64,000 nt of DNA from Afipia sp. Lineage in GTDB: Bacteria > Pseudomonadota > Alphaproteobacteria > Rhizobiales > Xanthobacteraceae. Numbering within the stretch: position 1 is the first letter of the stretch; every line of letters begins with the position of its first letter. The notes under the pieces were generated by a model. That model ran no database searches. It had not been told where the DNA came from and saw only the letters and a program-made list of their open reading frames with translations. Location of the stretch: contig JACQDM010000002.1 in NCBI GenBank assembly GCA_016201045.1, positions 496,001 to 560,000 on the forward strand. The letters run 5' to 3'. This document shows, piece after piece, positions 1-10,233 of the stretch. A program made the translations under genes and the position numbers.

Positions 1-242
1 AAAGCGGCGTGACGATCGTTGCCGTTGTCGACAAGGACACCGATGGAAGTCCGTTCGTCGGCCGCAGCGTCGTGAAGGATTTCGACGCTCTGGCGATGCC
101 GGTCGATGCCGTAGTGATTACCGATCTGCGTAATGCGCGAACCGCGTTCGATGCGGCGGTTGCGCGTTACGGCGCAGACCGCGTGCTGGCCCCGAAGCTG
201 CTCGGCTTGAGTGCCGTCGTCGTTCAGGAGAATCTGCAATGA
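1..242 (+). CDS. C-terminal fragment of an unidentified protein (Rossmann-like end)
   Basis: The reading frame is already open at the left edge, so the true start lies outside the window. The visible ~79 residues alternate hydrophobic strands and helices (VTIVAVVDKD, PVDAVVITDL, RYGADRVLAPKLLGL), which fits the last part of a nucleotide-binding or CoA-binding-like fold. I do not recognise the family. A regulator with a C-terminal sensing domain is one possibility, suggested only by its position in front of an antiterminator. The stop overlaps the next start in an ATGA junction, so the two genes are translationally coupled. Confidence 0.5.
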   Translation, partial: SGVTIVAVVDKDTDGSPFVGRSVVKDFDALAMPVDAVVITDLRNARTAFDAAVARYGADRVLAPKLLGLSAVVVQENLQ

Positions 243-754
243 GCGAGCAGATGGAGTCGGCGTGGTTCGTGGTGCAGACGCAGGTGAATGCGGAGGCGAA
301 AGCCGCGCGCAATCTCGTTCAGCAGGGTTTTGAAATTTACCTGCCGCGCTATCTCAAGCGCCGCAGCCATGCGCGCAAGATCGAGCAGATCGCCGCACCG
401 TTGTTTCCGCGCTATCTGTTCGTGCGCATCGACATGGCGACGCAGCGCTGGCGCGCCATTCAGTCCACCTTCGGCGTGTCGCATCTCGTGCTCAACGGCA
501 CCGATCCCGCGCGAGTCGGGCAACAGGTGCTCGGTCTTTTGAAGGCGCGCGAGGACGACAGCGGCTTTGTGAAGCTCGATCGCAAACCGAAATTCGCGCT
601 CGGTGAAAAAGTGCGCGTGCTCGCGGGCGCCTTTGCGGAGAATTTCGGATTGTTCGACGGGCTCGCGGATCGCGATCGCGTCGCGATCCTGCTCGATCTG
701 TTGGGCCGGAAGGTTCGCGTCTCGCTCGAGGCCGAGATGGTGGCCGCCGCCTGA
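239..754 (+). CDS. NusG/RfaH-like specialised transcription antitermination factor
   Basis: This 171-residue protein has the NusG N-terminal (NGN) fold: AWFVVQTQ at residues 8-15, then LFPRYLFVRID at 55-65, where the family binds RNA polymerase and the non-template strand. A C-terminal KOW-type domain follows from about residue 121 (GEKVRVLAGAFAENFGLF). It is close to RfaH in size. Its place at the head of a long polysaccharide operon is typical of specialised NusG paralogues (RfaH, UpxY, LoaP) rather than of housekeeping NusG, which normally sits beside secE and rplK. The ATG overlaps the upstream stop by 4 bp. I infer that it increases RNA polymerase processivity through the 15-kb operon downstream; see the ops-like element in the leader. 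Confidence 0.85.
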   Translation: MSEQMESAWFVVQTQVNAEAKAARNLVQQGFEIYLPRYLKRRSHARKIEQIAAPLFPRYLFVRIDMATQRWRAIQSTFGVSHLVLNGTDPARVGQQVLGLLKAREDDSGFVKLDRKPKFALGEKVRVLAGAFAENFGLFDGLADRDRVAILLDLLGRKVRVSLEAEMVAAA

Positions 755-764
755 ACGCGGCGGT

Positions 765-783
765 GCATGCGGACGCCGCATGC
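765..783 (+). promoter_or_regulatory. First hairpin of the polysaccharide operon leader
   Basis: GCATGCGG (765-772) and CCGCATGC (776-783) form a perfect 8-bp stem with a 3-nt loop just after the NusG-like stop codon. No T-tract follows, so it is not a standard intrinsic terminator. It may be a pause, processing or attenuation element. Confidence 0.45.
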
Positions 784-798
784 GAATTCGTTTGTGCG

Positions 799-2403
<1,605 letters not shown>

Positions 2404-2411
<8 letters not shown>

Positions 2412-3789
2412 ACGTCCGGCGGTGAACAGTACCTCGCGGAAATCGGATTCGTCCGATTCCGCGCTCGATGTTGTCGTGCTGGCCGACACGTCGCTGAAGC
2501 TCATCAACACCATCAAGGATCACCTCGACGGCTTGACCAGATTCAGCCGGAACCGCGTCACCGTGCTCGACTACCGGATTTTCAATCGGCCCAATCGCTC
2601 GCTGGCGTATTCGCTGGATCGCTTCGACGTCGTTGTCCTGCATTATTCGGTCGTGGTGGCGGAAGGCCGCCTGTCGCAATTCTTCCGCGACCGGATGAAA
2701 GCGTATCGGGGGCTGAAGATTATTTTTCTTCAGGACGAATATCGTTCGGTCGACAGCACGGCGAAAGCAATTTCGGATTGCGGATTCCACGTGCTGTTTT
2801 CCGTCGTCAACAAGGAGATCGTGGACAAGGTCTATCGCCACGCCGAGCTGAAAGCCGTCAGGAAAGAAGTGACGCTGACAGGCTTCGTGCCGGTTCATCT
2901 TCTGTCGAGGCAGACACCTCGCTACGAAGCACGGTCGATCGATGTCGGATACCGTGCCCGCAAGCTACCGGCTTGGCTCGGAAATTTCGCGCAGGAGAAA
3001 TGGCAGATCGGGGAAAGTTTCCTGTCCGTCGCTGGCCGCTTCGGTCTGACTTGCGATATTGCGAGCGACGAGCACAAAAGGCTCTACGGCGAATCCTGGA
3101 TCGAGTTTGTAAGCAGTTGCAAAGCGGTGCTGGGAACCGAAAGCGGCGCGTCGATCTGCGACTTCGACGGCAGCATCAAGAAGCGCGTCGATGCTTACGA
3201 AACGCAATTTCCGAATGCGAGTTTCGAGGACATTCGCTCGAAAATTTTCGCGGATGCCGACGGCGCACTCACCATTCACGTCATTTCGCCGCGCTGCTTC
3301 GAGGCGGCTGCGTTGCGAACGCTGATGATTATGTATCCGGGGACTTATTCCGGCCTGCTCGAACCTTGGCGTCACTATGTGCCGCTGGAGCGCGATTTCA
3401 GCAACATCGGCGACGTTGTTGCCGTGTTGCGCGATCCCGTCCGCGCCGGTGCGATCATCGACTGTGCGTATAACGAGGTGGCTTGCGACAAGCGCAATAC
3501 GTTCGAGGCGATGGTCTCTCAATTCGACACTGTGATCGGAGAAGAATTTCCAAAGCGCGGGTATTCTCCTGCCTCGCGGTCACCAAGCCTCGCCGCCATT
3601 CAGCGGCACGGACGGCGGACGGAAGTTCTCATGCAGTGGCGGCAAACAGCCATCACGCGCGGAACGCGCACGGCTGCGTTTCTGATCGAGACGCTTGTGC
3701 CTGAACGAGCGAAGGGTGCGGTGATGCGTTTCGCCCGCGCGAAATGGCGCGCGCTGATCGGCGGCTCCGGAGACAAATCCATTGCTTGA
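2404..3789 (+). CDS. Unusual glycosyltransferase-like protein, paralogue A
   Basis: This 461-residue cytoplasmic protein has an N-terminal Rossmann-like part (LDVVVLADT near 21-29; FDVVVLHYS and LKIIFLQDEYRS). A middle block has a W-x3-FV-x2-C-KAVLGTESGAS motif around 237-255. A GT-B-like C-terminal block (SPRCFEAAALRTLMIMY, then HYVPLERDFSNI) resembles the Glyco_trans_1_2 donor-binding region. The gene product at 11267 has the same order of motifs, so the two are diverged paralogues. I infer a glycosyltransferase acting on the repeat unit; donor and linkage are unknown. It starts with GTG, overlaps wbpD by 8 bp and overlaps the flippase by 8 bp. Confidence 0.65.
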
Positions 3790-5275
3790 GATCAAGCGCC
3801 TCGCGGGCCGCAGTGTCGTTTACGGATTGGGACAGGTTGCGTCGCAGTCGGCCGCGCTGCTCGCGCTGCCGCTCGTCACGCGCTATCTCGCGCCGGAGGC
3901 CTACGGAATCATCGGACTGACGACGATCATGTGCGTGCTGCTGCGCATCGTGTTTGGACTTGCCTCGTCGGCGGCCATCGGCGTCGAATACTTTAAGAAC
4001 GCGGATTCGGAATGGCGGCGGAAGGTTGTCGTCGCGCAAATGGCGATTGCGCTGGTATCGTCGGTCTGTCTGCTTGTCGCCGGGCTGTCGCTGGCGCCCC
4101 TGCTGTCGCGCTGGGTGCTTGGCGCATCCAGCCCGGACGGAGAGCTTGCGATCAGGTTGTCTCTGGTCACGCTCGCGTTCCAGATTCTCTATGAGCCGCT
4201 GTTGCTCAAATTGCAGTTCGAGGAGAAGGCGAAGAAATTCGTGACGTTCACGGTGCTCGCCAGCATCGGCGGCGTTTGCCTGTCGCTGCTTCTGGTAATC
4301 GTTGGCGGTCTTGGCGTCGTCGGCTGGCTCGCCGGTCAGCTTGCCGCTGCCGTCGCTCTCTGTCTCTTGATAAATGTCTTTGAATGTCCGCGAAATTTTT
4401 CCGCCGGCGGAATTCGTAAAGTTGCCACAACGATTCTCGCGCTCAGCGGGCCGATCGTTCCCGGCGTTCTGGCGATCTTCATCTTGCAACGCTCCGGTCC
4501 GTATTTCGTCAGTCGCGAATTCGGGCTTGGTGACACCGGCGTCTTCACCGTCGGCTATCAGCTCGGCATGGGCATGGCGCTCGCGACCAGCGCGTTTTCC
4601 ATTGCCTGGATGCCGTTCTTTCAGGGCTTCGTTTCAAAGCAGGAGGAGAGCCTGACGGTGTTCGAGAATATCGCGACGATCTACATCGCGGTGTTCGGAA
4701 CCATGACGCTGCTGTTCTTCGCGGCATCGAAGCTGCTGATCTTTATTTTTGCCGGCGTGAAATTTCAGGATGCTTGGCAGGTGATCGGGCCGATTGCGCT
4801 CGGGCAGTTTTTTCTCGGCTTCTGGGGTTTGCTGTTGCCCGGCATGTATTTCACGCGCCGCACCGGCACCGTCTCGATCGTGCAGATTATCGCTGCGATT
4901 GCGATCCTCGCGGCCAGTCCCGCGATTGTCGCCGCGTTCGGTCCGCTCGGCGCGGCGCTGTTGCAGGCGGCAGGCTTCGCAATGCTGCTCGCGTTGCAAG
5001 CCGTCCTGAACTGGTGGCTGGATGTGCCGGCACGTTACGTGAAATGGCCGGCTATTCTTTCATTGCTTGCGATCCCGGCCGCGTCCGCTCTCATCCACGA
5101 TCTCGTTTCGAGATTGCCGCTGATCGAGGGACTGGCGTGGGCATCGATGGTCGCCGGATTGTTTGCGGTGGGTACCGGCGCAGTGGCATGGATCAACTGG
5201 CACCGAACGAAAAACGAATCGAGCGTTCCGGCACTCGGCTCGCTGGAAAACAACAGCGGTCAACTGAAGATATAG
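3782..5275 (+). CDS. wzx: Polysaccharide repeat-unit flippase (Wzx / oligosaccharyl transporter family)
   Basis: The product is a 497-residue integral membrane protein with about 12-14 hydrophobic helices. It begins with the typical SVVYGLGQVASQSAALLALPLVTRYLAPEAYG-like amphipathic first helix and loop, the hallmark of MOP-superfamily Wzx proteins. It would move undecaprenyl-linked repeat units across the inner membrane for Wzy-type assembly or another route. The most likely start is TTG 3782, which overlaps the upstream gene by 8 bp. No wzy polymerase is recognisable next to it. It is separated by only 2 bp from the asparagine synthetase-like gene. Confidence 0.8.
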   Translation: MLEIKRLAGRSVVYGLGQVASQSAALLALPLVTRYLAPEAYGIIGLTTIMCVLLRIVFGLASSAAIGVEYFKNADSEWRRKVVVAQMAIALVSSVCLLVAGLSLAPLLSRWVLGASSPDGELAIRLSLVTLAFQILYEPLLLKLQFEEKAKKFVTFTVLASIGGVCLSLLLVIVGGLGVVGWLAGQLAAAVALCLLINVFECPRNFSAGGIRKVATTILALSGPIVPGVLAIFILQRSGPYFVSREFGLGDTGVFTVGYQLGMGMALATSAFSIAWMPFFQGFVSKQEESLTVFENIATIYIAVFGTMTLLFFAASKLLIFIFAGVKFQDAWQVIGPIALGQFFLGFWGLLLPGMYFTRRTGTVSIVQIIAAIAILAASPAIVAAFGPLGAALLQAAGFAMLLALQAVLNWWLDVPARYVKWPAILSLLAIPAASALIHDLVSRLPLIEGLAWASMVAGLFAVGTGAVAWINWHRTKNESSVPALGSLENNSGQLKI

Positions 5276-5277
5276 AT

Positions 5278-7191
5278 ATGTGCGGAATTGCCGGATTCAT
5301 TTCTCTGACGGGCACGGCCCGCGCCAAGCCCGACACCGCGTTGCGCGCGATGTCGTCGCTGATCGCGCATCGCGGGCCGGATGGCGAAGGCGAGTGGCTG
5401 TCTGCCGGCAAAAATGTCGGCTTCGTTCATCGTCGTCTGGCGATCATCGACCTGTCGCCGGGCGGCGCGCAGCCGATGCACGCGCCGAACGGCACGGTCA
5501 TCACCTACAACGGTGAGATCTACAATTATATCGAACTGCGTGAGCAACTGTCGGCCGGCTGGACGTTTCGTTCCACGTCCGACACCGAAGTGATCCTCGC
5601 TGCCTATGAGAAGTGGGGCGAGGACTGCGTGCTGCATCTGCGCGGCATGTTTGCCTTCGCGATCTGGGACGAGCGCAGCAAGAAACTGTTCGTGGCGCGC
5701 GACCGTTTCGGTATCAAGCCGTTTTATCACACGCAGCAAAACGGCGTGCTGTACTTCGCATCCGAAGCCAAGGCGTTGTTGCCGTTCCTGCCGCAGATCG
5801 AAACGGATTCCTCCGCGCTCGCCGAATATCTGACGTTTCAATACACCATCGGCACCAAGACGCTGTTCAAGGGCATTGAGTCGCTGCTGCCGGGTCATTC
5901 GCTGGTGGTGGCGAACGGCGGCGTGAAGATCGCCCGATACTGGGACGTCAATTACGAAGTCGATTTCACCCGCAGCCCGCGCTATTTCGAGGAGCGCTTC
6001 AAGGAATTGATCTCGGATTCGATGAACGTTCATCTTCGCGCGGATGTTCCGGTCGGCGGCTACGTGTCGGGCGGCATGGATTCGAGTCTCGTGGCGCTGC
6101 TTGCCTCCAAGCACGACGACCGTAACCGTCTCGCGTTCCACGGCCGCTTCATGGAGTATCCGGGCTACGACGAAAGCCGCTACGCGCGCGAGGTCACCGA
6201 CCTCGCCGACATGAAACTGCACGTCGCCGACATTACCGCGGAAGATTTCCGCACCCATATCGACGAGGTCATCTACCATCTCGATTTTCCGGTAGCGGGT
6301 CCGGGGTCGTTTCCGCAATTCATGGTGTCGGCGCTTGCCGCGAAGCATCTGAAAGTGGTGCTCGGCGGGCAGGGCGGCGACGAGCTGCTCGGCGGCTACG
6401 CGCGCTATCTCGTTGCGTATTTCGAGCAGAGCATCAAGGCGGCGATGGACGGCACCTACAAGCAGGGCAACTACGTCGTCACCATCGAATCCATCGTGCC
6501 CAATCTCGGCCTGCTTCGCGAATACAAGCCGATGATCAAGGAATTCTGGCGTGAAGGATTGTTCGACGATCTCGATAAGCGCTACTTCCGTCTGGTCGAT
6601 CGCTCGACTGACATGGTCGGCGAAGTCGACTGGTCGTCGCTCGACAAGGCGCATGTGTTCGAGTCGTTCTGCGCGATCTTCAACAATCAGGACAACGTCC
6701 GCAAGGAAGCCTATTTCGACAAGATGACGCATTTCGATTTCAAGTGCCTGCTGCCGGCGCTGCTCCAGGTCGAGGACCGGATGAGCATGGCGCACGGCCT
6801 CGAGAGTCGCGTGCCGCTGCTCGATCATCCGCTGGTGGAATTTCTTGCGACCGTTCCCGCCGACGTGAAATTCAAGGGCGGGCAGATGAAGCAGCTGATG
6901 AAGGAAACCTATCGCGACACGCTGCCGAAGAGCGTCGTCGAGCGCCGCGACAAGATGGGCTTTCCGGTGCCATTGAAGGAATGGTTTCAGGGGCCGCTGC
7001 AAAGTTACGTGCGCGATATTTTTGCGCAGCAAAAAGTGCGGCACCGTCAATTCTTCAACAGCGATGTCGTCCTCGGAAATTTCGGCTCCGCGTCGCAGTT
7101 TTCACGAAAGACATGGGGCTTGCTCAGTCTGGAACTCTGGCACCAGAGATTCCACGACAGGGCCGCCGAATTCAGGGCGATGGTCAACTGA
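5278..7191 (+). CDS. asnB: AsnB-type glutamine amidotransferase 1 (asparagine synthetase family)
   Basis: This 637-residue protein starts MCGIAGF, with the catalytic N-terminal Cys2 exposed after Met removal. HRGPDG (31-36), RLAIIDLS (53-60), NGEIYN (78-83) and SDTE (101-104) build the glutaminase site. The ATP pyrophosphatase motif SGGMDSS is at 264-270. In O-antigen loci such proteins usually amidate sugar uronic acids to uronamides instead of making asparagine; the context supports that here. The ATG at 5278 is fixed by the requirement for Cys2, although the frame is open further upstream. Its relative in the same operon starts at 12523. Confidence 0.85.
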   Translation: MCGIAGFISLTGTARAKPDTALRAMSSLIAHRGPDGEGEWLSAGKNVGFVHRRLAIIDLSPGGAQPMHAPNGTVITYNGEIYNYIELREQLSAGWTFRSTSDTEVILAAYEKWGEDCVLHLRGMFAFAIWDERSKKLFVARDRFGIKPFYHTQQNGVLYFASEAKALLPFLPQIETDSSALAEYLTFQYTIGTKTLFKGIESLLPGHSLVVANGGVKIARYWDVNYEVDFTRSPRYFEERFKELISDSMNVHLRADVPVGGYVSGGMDSSLVALLASKHDDRNRLAFHGRFMEYPGYDESRYAREVTDLADMKLHVADITAEDFRTHIDEVIYHLDFPVAGPGSFPQFMVSALAAKHLKVVLGGQGGDELLGGYARYLVAYFEQSIKAAMDGTYKQGNYVVTIESIVPNLGLLREYKPMIKEFWREGLFDDLDKRYFRLVDRSTDMVGEVDWSSLDKAHVFESFCAIFNNQDNVRKEAYFDKMTHFDFKCLLPALLQVEDRMSMAHGLESRVPLLDHPLVEFLATVPADVKFKGGQMKQLMKETYRDTLPKSVVERRDKMGFPVPLKEWFQGPLQSYVRDIFAQQKVRHRQFFNSDVVLGNFGSASQFSRKTWGLLSLELWHQRFHDRAAEFRAMVN

Positions 7192-7233
7192 TGATTTTCG
7201 CTTTTCCGCAATCACTAGACGTATGAGGCCATT

Positions 7234-8169
7234 ATGAAAATTTTCGTCACCGGCGGCGCCGGGCAGGTCGGATCGACCGTCATCGACATGTTGCTGGCAC
7301 GCGGCGATCAGGTTCTTGCGATCGACAATTTCTCGACGGGGCGGCGCGACAACCTCACCGCGCACGACAATCTGAAACTCATCGAGGATACGATTGTCGA
7401 TGCCAAGGTCGTCGATGCGCTGTTTTCGGATTTCAAGCCGCAGGTCGTGATCCACACTGCTGCCTCCTATAAAGACCCCGACGACTGGGTGAGCGATGCG
7501 CTGGTGAACGCAGCGGGCACCGCGAACATCGCCAAGGCATCGAAAACGCACGGTGCGGCGCGGCTGATCTATTTCCAGACCGCGCTCTGCTACGGCACCA
7601 AGCCGACGCAGTCTCCGATCACGCTCGATCATCCGATCAACCCGGTGAACTCGAGCTACGCGATCTCGAAAACCTGCGGCGAAAACTACGTGCAGTTTTC
7701 CGGCGTCGACTGGGTGACGTTTCGTCTCGCCAATGTCATCGGCGAGCGCAACGTGTCCGGCCCGCTGCCGATCTTCTTCGAGCGACTGTCCGGCGGCAAG
7801 AAATGTTTCGTGACCCCGGCGCGGCGCGACTTCTGCTACGCGAAAGACCTCGCGCGTGTCGTCGTTCGGGCTTCCGACGGAACGGGACACGGCACCTATC
7901 ACTTCTCTTCGGGTAAGGACGTCGCGATCATCGAGCTTTACGACGCCGTTGTCGCCGCCATGAAACTCAACGACTACCCCGAACCGGAAGTGAAGCCGCT
8001 CGGTCCGGACGATGCCGCTTCGATCCTTCTCGATCCGTCGCGCACGTTCGAGGATTTCGGCGCGATCGAGTTCACGCCGCTGTTGAAGATCGCCGAAGCC
8101 GCCGTCGAGCGCTGGAAACGCGAGGGCGTGCAGGGCGGCTACACGCATCTGAAGATCGCGCGCTCTTAA
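7234..8169 (+). CDS. NAD-dependent epimerase/dehydratase 1 (extended SDR)
   Basis: This 311-residue protein has the cofactor loop TGGAGQVG at 6-13 and catalytic YAISK at 142-146. The position usually held by the SSSSVYG strand reads FQTALCYG (114-121), so Thr116 probably replaces the catalytic Ser. The next gene product has the same FQTxLCYG feature and AASYKDP block, so the two are close paralogues. This pair and its AsnB neighbour resemble the SDR/amidotransferase sets of Bordetella wbm O-antigen loci, which act on UDP-HexNAc-uronates. A C4 epimerase or dehydratase role is inferred; the substrate is not proven. A TGAGG Shine-Dalgarno sequence lies 8 bp before the ATG. Confidence 0.75.
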   Translation: MKIFVTGGAGQVGSTVIDMLLARGDQVLAIDNFSTGRRDNLTAHDNLKLIEDTIVDAKVVDALFSDFKPQVVIHTAASYKDPDDWVSDALVNAAGTANIAKASKTHGAARLIYFQTALCYGTKPTQSPITLDHPINPVNSSYAISKTCGENYVQFSGVDWVTFRLANVIGERNVSGPLPIFFERLSGGKKCFVTPARRDFCYAKDLARVVVRASDGTGHGTYHFSSGKDVAIIELYDAVVAAMKLNDYPEPEVKPLGPDDAASILLDPSRTFEDFGAIEFTPLLKIAEAAVERWKREGVQGGYTHLKIARS

Positions 8170-8184
8170 GGACTCACGATCAAC

Positions 8185-9114
8185 ATGCGCATACTCATTA
8201 CCGGCGGGGCAGGATGCCTCGGCTCGAATCTGATCGAGCACTGGCTGCCGAAGGGCTGCGAGATTCTCGTTCTCGACAATTTCGCGACCGGCAAGCGAGA
8301 AGTCGTGCCGCCGGTCAAAGGGCTCACGCTGGTCGAAGGTTCGATCGCAGACCGCGATCTGGTCGCGCGGACATTCGGTGCGTTCAAACCGACACATGTG
8401 GTGCATTCGGCCGCGTCGTATAAGGATCCCGCCAACTGGCAGGAGGACGCCGCCACCAACGTCTCGGGTACGATCAATGTCGTCGATGCAGCGCGCGACT
8501 GTAACGTTTCGCGCGTTCTCAATTTCCAGACTGTTCTTTGTTATGGGCGGCCGGATGCGGTTCCGATTCCCGTCGATCACCCGCTGCGGCCGTTCACGAG
8601 TTACGGAATTTCGAAAGTCGCGGGCGAGCAGTATCTCGCCATGAGCGGATTGCCGTTCGCGTCGTTGCGCCTTGCCAATGTGTGCGGGCCGCGCCTTGCC
8701 ATCGGCCCGATCCCGACATTCTACAAGCGCCTCAAGGCCGGGCAGGCCTGTTTCTGTACGGACGCGCAGCGCGATTTTCTCGACATGTCGGATTTTCTGT
8801 CCGCCGTCGATCTCGTGATGAACGAAAAGTCGCCGAATGGAATTTTCAACGTTTCGAGCGGCGAAGGCCGAACCATCAAGGATGTTTATGATGCTGTCCG
8901 CGTGCATCTCAATCTGCCGCCCGATCCATCGGTGAAAGTGGTGCCGGTCGGCGATGACGACGTGCCTGCGGTCGTGCCCGATCCGGCGCTGACAGCGAAG
9001 GTTCTCGGATGGAAGGCGAGGGTGCCGTTCGCCGAGACGATAACGCGAATGCTGTCGTGGTACGACAAGCACGGCGTCAGCGACGTCTACAGCCATCTTG
9101 CGGCGAAACATTGA
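8185..9114 (+). CDS. NAD-dependent epimerase/dehydratase 2 (extended SDR)
   Basis: This 309-residue protein has TGGAGCLG at 6-13 and catalytic YGISK at 140-144, and FQTVLCYG replaces the usual Ser-rich strand. It aligns along its whole length with the preceding gene product (DNFxTGxR, AASYKDPxxW, RLANVxGxR, FxxxSxGxxxxI), so it probably arose by tandem duplication. The two may act in sequence or as partners on one UDP-uronate. It is preceded by an AAGGA ribosome-binding site and lies 15 bp after its paralogue. Confidence 0.75.
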   Translation: MRILITGGAGCLGSNLIEHWLPKGCEILVLDNFATGKREVVPPVKGLTLVEGSIADRDLVARTFGAFKPTHVVHSAASYKDPANWQEDAATNVSGTINVVDAARDCNVSRVLNFQTVLCYGRPDAVPIPVDHPLRPFTSYGISKVAGEQYLAMSGLPFASLRLANVCGPRLAIGPIPTFYKRLKAGQACFCTDAQRDFLDMSDFLSAVDLVMNEKSPNGIFNVSSGEGRTIKDVYDAVRVHLNLPPDPSVKVVPVGDDDVPAVVPDPALTAKVLGWKARVPFAETITRMLSWYDKHGVSDVYSHLAAKH

Positions 9115-9165
9115 GCGGACGGCGCTTATGCACACACTTGGATCTTTGACGAAAAGAGCTTGACG

Positions 9166-10233
9166 ATGGCAAACGAAACTTTTTCCAGTGCCAATGTGCT
9201 GGTCGTCGGCGGTGCCGGGTTCGTAGGCTCGAACCTCGTGCGTCTGTTGCGCGAGCGGAAGCCGGCCCGCGTGACCATCGTCGATAATCTGCTGTCGGCG
9301 GATATTTCCAACGTGCCGGAAGGCGACGACGTCGATTTCCGTCTCGGCTCGATTGCCGACGATCATGTTCTGGCTGCGCTTCCGAACGATCTCGACTATG
9401 TGTTTCATCTCGCCTGTTATCACGGCAACCAATCGTCGATTGCCGATCCGCTGGCCGATCACGCCAACAACACGATCACGACGCTCAAACTGTTCGAGCG
9501 CCTGAAAGGCATGAAATCGTTGCGTAAGGTCGTCTACGCCGCGGCAGGCTGCGCGGTCGCTGAAAAGACATTCGACGGCGCGGAGGCGACGGCCGAAGAC
9601 GCGCCGGTGTCGCTGTTCCACGACAGCCCGTATTCGATCTCGAAACTCGTCGGCGAGATGTACGGCAATTATTATTTCACGCGGCACAAGCTGCCGTTCG
9701 TGAAGGCGCGATTTCAGAACGTCTACGGTCCCGGCGAAATTCTCGGTGCCGGGCGTTGGCGCGGCACCGTTCACACGGTGTGGCGCAACGTGACGCCGAC
9801 TTTTATCTGGAAGGCGCTGAATGGCGAGGCGCTGCCGGTCGAGAATGGCGGCATCGCATCGCGCGATTTTATTTTCGTCGAGGACATGGCGCGGGGCCTG
9901 ATGGCGGCTGCGCTGCGCGGCGAGCCCGGCGAAATCTACAATCTCGCCTCCGGCGTCGAGACGACCATCAAGGACCTCGCCGAACGCATCAATGCTCTCG
10001 CCGATAACAAGACGCCGATTGCGCTGACCCCTGCGCGCGATTGGGATCGCTCCGGCCAACGATTCGGCGATCCTTCGAAGGCGATGCAGATGCTCGGCTT
10101 CAAGGCATCCATCGCGCATCAAGACGGGCTTGCGAAAACCGTGCAATGGACGCGAGACAACCGCGCACGCATCCTGGCTTGCATGATGCAGCACGCGCGC
10201 TTCGTACCGCAGGTGAAGGCCTATCGCGCGTGA
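9166..10233 (+). CDS. NAD-dependent epimerase/dehydratase 3 (extended SDR)
   Basis: This protein of about 355 residues has GGAGFVG at 15-21 and YSISK at 156-160. It is more distant from the two preceding SDRs. It carries a long insert after the catalytic Tyr (LGAGRWRGTVHTVWRNV near 199-215), followed by RDFIFVEDMARG, typical of UDP-sugar epimerases and decarboxylating SDRs. Where most relatives have a Ser-rich strand it reads VVYAAAGCAV. I choose ATG 9166 because an AAAGAG stretch precedes it; TTG 9160 is two codons earlier. The stop overlaps the next gene in a GTGA junction. Its exact reaction is not recognised. Confidence 0.72.
   Translation: MANETFSSANVLVVGGAGFVGSNLVRLLRERKPARVTIVDNLLSADISNVPEGDDVDFRLGSIADDHVLAALPNDLDYVFHLACYHGNQSSIADPLADHANNTITTLKLFERLKGMKSLRKVVYAAAGCAVAEKTFDGAEATAEDAPVSLFHDSPYSISKLVGEMYGNYYFTRHKLPFVKARFQNVYGPGEILGAGRWRGTVHTVWRNVTPTFIWKALNGEALPVENGGIASRDFIFVEDMARGLMAAALRGEPGEIYNLASGVETTIKDLAERINALADNKTPIALTPARDWDRSGQRFGDPSKAMQMLGFKASIAHQDGLAKTVQWTRDNRARILACMMQHARFVPQVKAYRA

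Noticed and set aside
5260-7050. A 596-codon minus-strand frame over the first amidotransferase gene
   Set aside because: It is a shadow of the amidotransferase and lacks any recognisable motif or ribosome-binding site.
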